A DNA stretch of 64,000 bases from Colwellia polaris (GTDB taxonomy: Bacteria; Pseudomonadota; Gammaproteobacteria; Enterobacterales; Alteromonadaceae). The position numbers were made by a program, and so were the translations under genes. The notes beneath the pieces are model-generated. The model had not been told where the DNA came from and searched no databases. It was given only the letters and a program-made list of their open reading frames with translations. Of the stretch, positions 59,101 to 64,000 are shown one piece after another; within the stretch, counting starts at the first letter, position 1; every line of letters begins with the position of its first letter. The stretch covers positions 310,001 through 374,000 of the forward strand of contig NZ_NBOE01000001.1 in assembly GCF_002104515.1 (NCBI RefSeq), read 5' to 3'.

Positions 59101-60645
59101 ATTGGTTACTTGCGCAAATTGCTGGCGGAAATAGTCAAAAAGTGAACGTGGCTGGCTTGATAATACTGCCATTGGTGTATCATCACCCATTGAGCCTGTA
59201 GCTTCTTGGCCATTTTCCGCTAATGTTTTTACTACTTGATGAATTTCTTCATAACTGTAGTTGAACATTTTATGGTATTGAGCGATTTCTTGATCGCTAA
59301 AGATTCGTTGTCCAATTAAGCGGGCATCGAGTTTATCGAAAGGCACTAAACGACGAATATTATTATCTAACCATTCTCGATAAGGGTGGCGAACTTTAAG
59401 TTCATTATCGATCGCGTTAGAGTTGAAAATTTTGCCCGTGTAAGTATCAATGGCAAGCATTTCACCTGGGCCAACACGGCCTTTTTCGACAACTTCATCT
59501 TCACCGTAATCCCAAATACCCACTTCAGAAGCTAACGTGATAAAACCATCGCGGGTAATTACGTAACGCGCTGGTCGCAGGCCATTTCTATCTAGGTTAC
59601 AAGCAACATGACGGCCGTTAGTTACCACAACACCAGCAGGCCCATCCCATGGCTCCATGTGCATAGAGTTAAATTCATAAAAGGCTTTTAAATCGTCATC
59701 CATTAATGGGTTACTTTGCCACGCAGGAGGCATTAATAAACGCATGCCACGGAAGAGGTCCATACCGCCGGCCATAAATAGCTCAAGCATGTTATCTAAT
59801 GATGAAGAATCTGAACCGCTCTCATTAACAAATGGTGCAGCATCTTGTAGATCCGGTAATAACGGTGACTTAAAGCCATGTGTTCTTGCTCGACTCCACT
59901 GGCGATTACCTTTAATGGTATTTATTTCACCATTATGTGCTAAATAACGGAACGGTTGTGCTAAATGCCATTGTGGTGATGTATTGGTTGAAAAGCGCTG
60001 ATGAAATAGGCAGATGGCAGTTTGCATGCGAATATCAGCAAGGTCTAAATAAAAATTCGGTAAATCTACCGGCATCATTAAACCTTTATATATAGTAACC
60101 AAGCACGATAAACTTGCTACGTAAAAACGTTCATCATTGATGCGTTTCTCGGCACGTCGTCTTGCCATATATAGTCGACGCTCAAGATCGCGATTACGCC
60201 AACCTGACGGCGCATTAACAAAAATTTGTTCGATAGCGGGTAAATTGCCTTTAGCAATTTCCCCTAAAGTAGTGGTGTCAGTTGGAACTTCTCTCCAACC
60301 CACTAATGAAAGAGTTTCATTGGCTAACTCTTCTTCTAGAATTTTTTTACTGGCACTCGCTAAAACTGGATCAGGGTTAAGAAAAACCATACCTACAGCG
60401 TATTTTTTACCTAATTGCCAATTATTTTCTTCTGCGACAGCGCGAAAAAAACTGTCAGGCTTTTGCATTAACAAACCACAGCCATCACCCGTTTTGCCAT
60501 CGGCAGCGATACCGCCACGATGTTGCATACGGTCTAAGGCTTGAATGGCCGTCTTTACGAGTTTATGACTTGTTTCGCCGTGTTGATGGGCAATAAGACC
60601 AAAGCCACAATTGTCTTTTTGATATGTATGATCGTAAAGTTGCAT
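56185..60645 (-). CDS. gltB: Glutamate synthase large subunit
   Basis: 1486 residues. A short 12-residue leader precedes Cys13 (DNCGFGLIA), the N-terminal nucleophile of the class II amidotransferase after processing. The central and FMN-binding synthase domain includes SGEGGEDERRFG and PPPHHDIYSIEDL, and the 3Fe-4S site is C-x5-C-x4-C in CKFLRICHLNNCATG. The C-terminal GXGXG beta-helix has TGGIVAILGQVGVNFGAGMTGG. It assimilates ammonia-derived glutamine nitrogen in the cytoplasm together with GltD. Confidence 0.97.
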   Translation of the reverse strand: MQLYDHTYQKDNCGFGLIAHQHGETSHKLVKTAIQALDRMQHRGGIAADGKTGDGCGLLMQKPDSFFRAVAEENNWQLGKKYAVGMVFLNPDPVLASASKKILEEELANETLSLVGWREVPTDTTTLGEIAKGNLPAIEQIFVNAPSGWRNRDLERRLYMARRRAEKRINDERFYVASLSCLVTIYKGLMMPVDLPNFYLDLADIRMQTAICLFHQRFSTNTSPQWHLAQPFRYLAHNGEINTIKGNRQWSRARTHGFKSPLLPDLQDAAPFVNESGSDSSSLDNMLELFMAGGMDLFRGMRLLMPPAWQSNPLMDDDLKAFYEFNSMHMEPWDGPAGVVVTNGRHVACNLDRNGLRPARYVITRDGFITLASEVGIWDYGEDEVVEKGRVGPGEMLAIDTYTGKIFNSNAIDNELKVRHPYREWLDNNIRRLVPFDKLDARLIGQRIFSDQEIAQYHKMFNYSYEEIHQVVKTLAENGQEATGSMGDDTPMAVLSSQPRSLFDYFRQQFAQVTNPPIDPLRERYVMSLGTCIGREHNVFNETTGHADRILFATPVLMYTGLKQLRELDPEHYRSDTLALNYDQAEGLEAAVIRLCDEAEVLVRDKNTVILILSDRNIEKGMLPMPAAMAVGAVQKRLVDKQLRCDSNIIVETASVRDSHQFAVLFGLGATAIYPYLAFETIEQLVEDKQIDLTAREAVVNYREGINKGLLKILSKMGISTIASYRCAGLFEIIGLNSNIMELCFPDLPSRIQGADFADIEQDTINLARKAFLPHQKMNHGGLLKYVHGGEYHAYNPDVVSTLQAAVRSGDYSDYRVFADHVNNRPAAALRDLLALKDDQTPIDISAVEADTELFKRFDSAAMSIGALSPEAHEALAIAMNRLGGFSNSGEGGEDERRFGTVKNSRIKQIASGRFGVTPHYLVNADVLQIKVAQGAKPGEGGQLPGDKVTPLIAKLRFSVPGVTLISPPPHHDIYSIEDLAQLIFDLKQVNPKAVISVKLVSGPGVGTIASGVAKAYADFITISGYDGGTGASPLTSVKYAGCPWELGLAEAHQSLVTNGLRHKVRLQVDGGLKTGIDIVKAAILGAESFGFGTAPMVTLGCKFLRICHLNNCATGVATQDEVLREQFFKGLPDQVMNYFKFIAQDVREILARLGVESLTAIIGRTDLLVPLAGITAKQQKLDLRPIIAPVIAGEDTALHQTDSNEPFDKGELNQRLLALTSDAIAHSNGGEYRVTIQNTDRSVGASLSGEIARQHGDQGMAANPIKVFLNGTAGQSFGVWNAGGLEMTLTGDANDYVGKGMAGGKLTIKPPRGVEYLSHKTMIMGNTCLYGATGGKLFGCGRAGERFAVRNSGCHAVIEGTGDHACEYMTGGIVAILGQVGVNFGAGMTGGFAYVLDEQNDLATRLNNESIEMLEIDELNIHQEHLRGIINQHLDETGSLRAEEILANFDSYAPQFKLIKPKAVDVKTLLGHRSRSSAELRVQAQ

Positions 60646-61253
60646 TATCTTTATCTTCTCCTAAAAGGCCTCGGCAGTATGGTTTAATGAGAATGGAATA
60701 AAATTATACTTAAAGTGCATAAATAGTCCCGAATTCGTAGCGAGGAACCCCTTACATTAAACATTTAATACACCAACGTCAATCCGAATAGAGTAAATGC
60801 TCGTAATTATTTTACATTTTAACTCGCAATATAAGGATAATAAGGTGTTAGTGTGATCATATCATTAAAAAAAGCCAAGGTTATTGGTGTTTTATAGCGA
60901 TTTAAAAGTTTAACGCTTAACTTTATGTAATTTTATTACATTATTGTGGTGTAAAATGAAAAATACTTAGAATATTTTGTATTCACTATTTATTCACTGT
61001 TATAAGCCGATAATGTATGATTTTGGGCTATTATGTTGATTAAATAGTTGTTCCTCTTCGAATAAGACAACCTTAAAAGCACGACATAATGTAAGTCTGC
61101 TCACCAACTAAAGATGAAAGCATGAATTTTGTACAATAACAATTGTGCTTTAGTAACATATTTGCGTAATTTTTCTATTTTTTGCTCATTAGCAACGATT
61201 GACTTGATTATTGATGTAATGCCCCGCGGATCTTTTTTGAGCTGAGTTTTGAT
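60646..61253. other. Long non-coding region upstream of gltB
   Basis: About 600 AT-rich bases between the gltB start and the folE2 terminator. It must contain the gltBD promoter. I find no ORF of plausible composition on either strand and no repeat-family match. Small inverted repeats such as GTAAT-TT-ATTAC near 60930 and ACAATAACAATTGT near 61132 are the only structure noted. An unannotated small RNA or regulatory leader is possible but unsupported. Confidence 0.4.
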
Positions 61254-61291
61254 GATAAAAAAATCCCCTACTATCGAGATAGTAGGGGATT
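61254..61291 (-). terminator. Intrinsic terminator of folE2
   Basis: AAATCCCCTACTA and TAGTAGGGGATTT form a perfect 13-bp stem with a 6-base loop; on the minus strand a T-run follows. It is separated from the folE2 stop by the whole of MITE copy 6. Confidence 0.9.
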
Positions 61292-61321
61292 TATAAGATT
61301 TAGTGAGTTATTTAGTTATTT

Positions 61322-61552
61322 AACCTGAACTCTGGATAATGAGTGCTTGATACTCAAGTGAATCAAAAGCTTAGGTGGTAAAGTAAATGCTATAGCAAGG
61401 TAAACATCACGAATTTACACCATCAATGCTTCATTTTATGCCATTTCCAAGGCAAAACGTTTATGAATAGCGGGCTATTTATCGACGTTTTAACGCAGGT
61501 AATGGCTTAAAAGGGAGGATTGAGCAAGTACTGCTTATCCAGTGTTCAGGTT
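61322..61552 (-). mobile_element. MITE-like element copy 6 (231 bp)
   Basis: Reverse orientation. Ends AACCTGAACTCTGGATAA and TTATCCAGTGTTCAGGTT (one mismatch), flanked by the direct repeat ATTT (61318-61321 and 61553-61556). It lies six bases beyond the folE2 stop codon and before the folE2 terminator, so it is transcribed as folE2 3' UTR. Confidence 0.95.
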
Positions 61553-61558
61553 ATTTAT

Positions 61559-62485
61559 TTAAGGTTGGTAACCGTCCACTAAGCCTTTGGTTGTTACACT
61601 GACAGCATCATGAGCATGTAATGACTCTAAATGGTTAATACGTAACCAAAAGTCATCAAACTGCTCAGTAGCATTCATGGTGTACTGCAAACGGCGAGCA
61701 GCATCTTCACAAAACATTAAGTTTTGACCATTCAAACGAGCGAACTCTTGCTCATCTTCGCGTTTTACCGCTGCTTGTACTGGCGTTTTAAGTGAGTTTT
61801 CAATTAAATCAACAATATCGGTAATCGGGAATTCTGTTGTGGTGTTGTTTAGTTTAACTTTTACTTCAGCAACCGAACGTTGGCTATGTGGGGTTGCCAC
61901 AATCCCTTCAGTCGTACCAAGCCACTCATGTACAGAAGCTAAGTCGGCATCAGCTTGGTCAATAAACCTTTCTTTAAAGGCTTGTTGAATTAATTGACGA
62001 GCTAAAGCTGCAGAGCATGGACAAGTTGACGAGTAAGGAACATCAACCGTGAGCTCTATATCAAGTACACCTTTATTTAAGCGGCCGGTAATAGTAACAG
62101 GGTAAGCTTTCCAACCTTGTTTACCACTAATCAAAGACTTGCGACGTAGATGATAATCAAAACTAAATTTAACTTTTGCGTTATCGCTAAGATCTTCATG
62201 GCTGCTGATAAAACCGTCTAACAAAGTCACTAAACTTTGATGAGTTAAAACATCCGAAGTTGAAAGTTCGTCAATTTGTAAATACAAGCGCGACATATGA
62301 ATGCCTTTAGCTTTCGGCTCTTTAAGGTTTACAAAGGCATCGATATGGGCTGAAACCATACGTTCAGATTGGCCTTTTGAGGCAACCATGATAGGCATTT
62401 CTATATTACTCATGCCGACCCAATCCAAAGTCCCCTCAGTTTGTGCTGTGGTGTGATTTGCTATATCAGGCATTAATGTTGGCAT
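61559..62485 (-). CDS. folE2: GTP cyclohydrolase FolE2 (type IB)
   Basis: 308 residues of the COG1469/FolE2 family: [13 protein letters not shown] near 20-32, [14 protein letters not shown] near 60-73, the active-site Cys in [14 protein letters not shown] near 151-164, and [11 protein letters not shown] near 259. It converts GTP to dihydroneopterin triphosphate, the first step of folate and queuosine biosynthesis, using a metal less strictly tied to zinc than FolE. It is a single gene ending in a MITE-interrupted 3' UTR. Confidence 0.95.
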   Translation of the reverse strand: MPTLMPDIANHTTAQTEGTLDWVGMSNIEMPIMVASKGQSERMVSAHIDAFVNLKEPKAKGIHMSRLYLQIDELSTSDVLTHQSLVTLLDGFISSHEDLSDNAKVKFSFDYHLRRKSLISGKQGWKAYPVTITGRLNKGVLDIELTVDVPYSSTCPCSAALARQLIQQAFKERFIDQADADLASVHEWLGTTEGIVATPHSQRSVAEVKVKLNNTTTEFPITDIVDLIENSLKTPVQAAVKREDEQEFARLNGQNLMFCEDAARRLQYTMNATEQFDDFWLRINHLESLHAHDAVSVTTKGLVDGYQP

Positions 62486-62815
62486 TTTGACTCCGCTATT
62501 CGCTGTGCACTAAGTAAAGGGCTATCTATGGTAACTTCAGTACTTAGTAAAATTATAATCGGCATTAGTATCGTAAGAATTGCGATAGTTTTCACAAATA
62601 TTTTGAAAAGTAGTGAAATATAATGCAGTGACCCTGAAAAAGGCGGCTATTTTGAACGAAATATCTGCTAAAAGCAATGTTTGTAATAGCTAGCTTGAGA
62701 TTGTTCTAGTATATGGTAGTTGCAATTAATATCTGTTATAAATTGTTGCTAAATAGGAAAATATGATGGTAATAATGTTTTTTCAGTTAGTCGAAAAAAA
62801 TCATCAAATAATAAA
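62486..62815. promoter_or_regulatory. Divergent folE2 / Hpt intergenic region
   Basis: About 330 bases that must carry promoters for folE2 (minus) and the Hpt gene (plus). No clear Zur-type palindrome or small ORF is seen. Confidence 0.3.
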
Positions 62816-62841
62816 ACGACATAGTTAAATTTTTTTGTCGT
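62816..62841 (+). promoter_or_regulatory. Hairpin immediately before the Hpt ribosome binding site
   Basis: ACGACA and TGTCGT pair across a 14-base loop ending two bases before AGGAGG (62844-62849). It could influence ribosome access or be chance in AT-rich DNA. Confidence 0.3.
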
Positions 62842-62853
62842 ATAGGAGGCTTC

Positions 62854-63201
62854 ATGGGCGCAACTAAGCACCTAGATTTAACGTTAATAGATGGTTATTT
62901 AGAAGCGTTAGATATTAGTGTTATCAAGCAAATGTTAGATTTATATGTTGAACAGTCTTCATTATATATGGAGGATATTCAACATGCGGTCAATAGTGAT
63001 GATAGTAAAGCATGGCAAGAGCATTGCCATAAAATGAAAGGTTCAGCGGCGAGCGCAGGTTTAAAACTAGTACACCAGAAATTAGTTTATTTAGAGAAAA
63101 CGGGTGAAAATAGAGATTATAAGCAACAGCAGGTTAAAGCGCTTTTAGCACTTAATGGCGAAGCTATTAATGCATTCCAACAATGGTTACTTGGCAAATA
63201 A
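62854..63201 (+). CDS. hptA: Stand-alone histidine phosphotransfer protein, HptA-like
   Basis: 115 residues, a single Hpt four-helix bundle with HCHKMKGSAASAGLKLV; His59 is the phosphorylation site. The sequence resembles the C-terminal Hpt domain of E. coli ArcB (GHKIKGAAGSVGL), as does Shewanella HptA, which works with a separate sensor (ArcS) to phosphorylate ArcA. Its position next to and convergent with arcA supports that role. AGGAGG lies four bases before ATG. Confidence 0.8.
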   Translation: MGATKHLDLTLIDGYLEALDISVIKQMLDLYVEQSSLYMEDIQHAVNSDDSKAWQEHCHKMKGSAASAGLKLVHQKLVYLEKTGENRDYKQQQVKALLALNGEAINAFQQWLLGK

Positions 63202-63259
63202 CTCAATAAGTTTACCTTGTTGTAGTGGTTTTCCTGAGACTTAAATTTAAGTTTGTACT

Positions 63260-63282
63260 AGCAGGGTACTTAATACCCTGCT
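63260..63282. terminator. Hairpin between hptA and arcA
   Basis: AGCAGGGTA and TACCCTGCT form a perfect 9-bp stem with a 5-base loop between convergent genes; T-runs are weak on both sides. Confidence 0.65.
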
Positions 63283-63291
63283 CAAAGCCGC

Positions 63292-63993
63292 TTAATCTAT
63301 TTGTCCAATAAAACGGTAACCTTCGCCATGAATTGTGTTGATTAATTCCTGAGCGTTTTCAACTGATTCAAAGTGCTTACGAAGGCGTCGAATAGTAACA
63401 TCAACCGTTCGGTCATTTTCACGTAAATCTCTACCTGTCATTTCTTTAATTAATTGCTGTCGAGTAACAATTTTTCCCGCATTCGCTATAAGTAAACGAA
63501 GAGCTCTATATTCGCCACGAGGAATCGAGATTACCGTATTATCTGGCGTAGTAATTTTTCGTGAGTTACCGTCAAGCGACCATTGATTAAAACTTACAAT
63601 GGCGTTATTACCTTCACTTTGGCTTGATGACATTCGATTTAATATATTTCGTGCTCGAATAGTTAATTCTCGAGGGTTAAAAGGTTTAGTTAGGTAATCA
63701 TCGGCGCCTATTTCTAAGCCTAAAACTTTGTCTATATCACTATCGCGACCGGTTAGGAAAATTAAACCTAAGTTATTATTGCGGGTTAATTCACGCGCGA
63801 GTAAAAGGCCATTTTTTCCTGGCAAATTAATATCTAAAATGACTAAATTAATGATATTACTTTTTAGGGCGCGCTCCATGCTATCACCGTCTACTGCTTC
63901 TGACACTGTATAACCTTCAGCTTCAAATAGATTTCGCAGGTTAAAGCGTGTTACGTCTTCGTCTTCTACGATTAAGATATGAGGTTTTTGCAT
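63292..63993 (-). CDS. arcA: Aerobic respiration control response regulator ArcA
   Basis: 233 residues, an OmpR-type regulator. The receiver has the acidic pair near residue 11, the phospho-acceptor Asp54 ([19 protein letters not shown]), Lys in [15 protein letters not shown], and a C-terminal winged helix with [16 protein letters not shown] and [12 protein letters not shown]. It is nearly collinear with E. coli ArcA. It controls respiratory and TCA genes under low oxygen. Only seven bases of its upstream region are in the window. Confidence 0.95.
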   Translation of the reverse strand: MQKPHILIVEDEDVTRFNLRNLFEAEGYTVSEAVDGDSMERALKSNIINLVILDINLPGKNGLLLARELTRNNNLGLIFLTGRDSDIDKVLGLEIGADDYLTKPFNPRELTIRARNILNRMSSSQSEGNNAIVSFNQWSLDGNSRKITTPDNTVISIPRGEYRALRLLIANAGKIVTRQQLIKEMTGRDLRENDRTVDVTIRRLRKHFESVENAQELINTIHGEGYRFIGQID

Positions 63994-64000
63994 GTTCTTT

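Overview
The window reads as one chromosomal segment of a marine, psychrophile-like gammaproteobacterium of the Alteromonadales, most like Colwellia or a related Colwelliaceae genus. This rests on the low G+C, AT-rich codon use, the gene repertoire (FabY-type initiating ketosynthase, ArcA with a stand-alone Hpt protein, FolE2, PssA, RraB, DUF2956, DUF2726) and characteristic palindromic intergenic repeats. The assignment is inferred from gene content only. I see no rRNA, tRNA, CRISPR array, prophage, plasmid origin or transposase gene.

Layout. 1-5.6 kb: 3' end of an upstream gene, an ABM monooxygenase behind a hexanucleotide repeat, a YjdF-like membrane protein, a small lipoprotein, an FMN reductase, the pseudouridine synthase rluF, a PaiB-like protein, and a two-gene spermidine-synthase-like unit. 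6-19.7 kb: uvrA, yajR, a Gre-like factor, fadH, a chemoreceptor, pssA, a 2OG-Fe(II) oxygenase, a thioesterase and ssb. 19.9-31.3 kb: a STAS-like protein and TIGR01777 epimerase, anmK with an M23 peptidase divergent from tyrS, lipoproteins, rraB, an orphan MSHA-like pilin, trmK and a lone PAS protein. 30.6-39.6 kb: a Trk/Ktr K+ uptake pair, a PLDc_N mini-protein, a CstA family carrier, small membrane proteins, a UPF0126 protein, a rhodanese, a CbiB-like protein and mtnN. 39.7-49.8 kb: DUF2726, dimeric dUTPase, DUF2956, ctlX divergent from an Lrp regulator, then an MMPL/RND - LolA-like - outer-membrane barrel operon divergent from a BigR/SqrR-like ArsR repressor, and an AraC regulator. 49.9-64 kb: fabY, a membrane diguanylate cyclase, gltBD, folE2, an HptA-like protein and arcA.

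The most striking non-coding feature is a family of six ~231-bp miniature elements. They carry 18-bp terminal inverted repeats (AACCTGAACTCTGGATAA) and five of the six are flanked by exact 4-bp target duplications of the form ANNT. They lie at 0.4, 5.7, 17.1, 27.0, 34.9 and 61.3 kb. Several sit just after a stop codon and before the gene's terminator, so they would be transcribed in 3' UTRs. One has replaced the last codons of a gene. A second, smaller palindromic family (ATACCAATTG ends) occurs at 29.1 and 54.3 kb.

The best candidate for a little-described functional system is the export-like operon at 43.4-48.2 kb. It comprises an MMPL/RND pump, a periplasmic LolA-like protein and an outer-membrane barrel that appears to start at an AUU codon. 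It faces a two-cysteine BigR/SqrR-type repressor across a pair of tandem palindromes.
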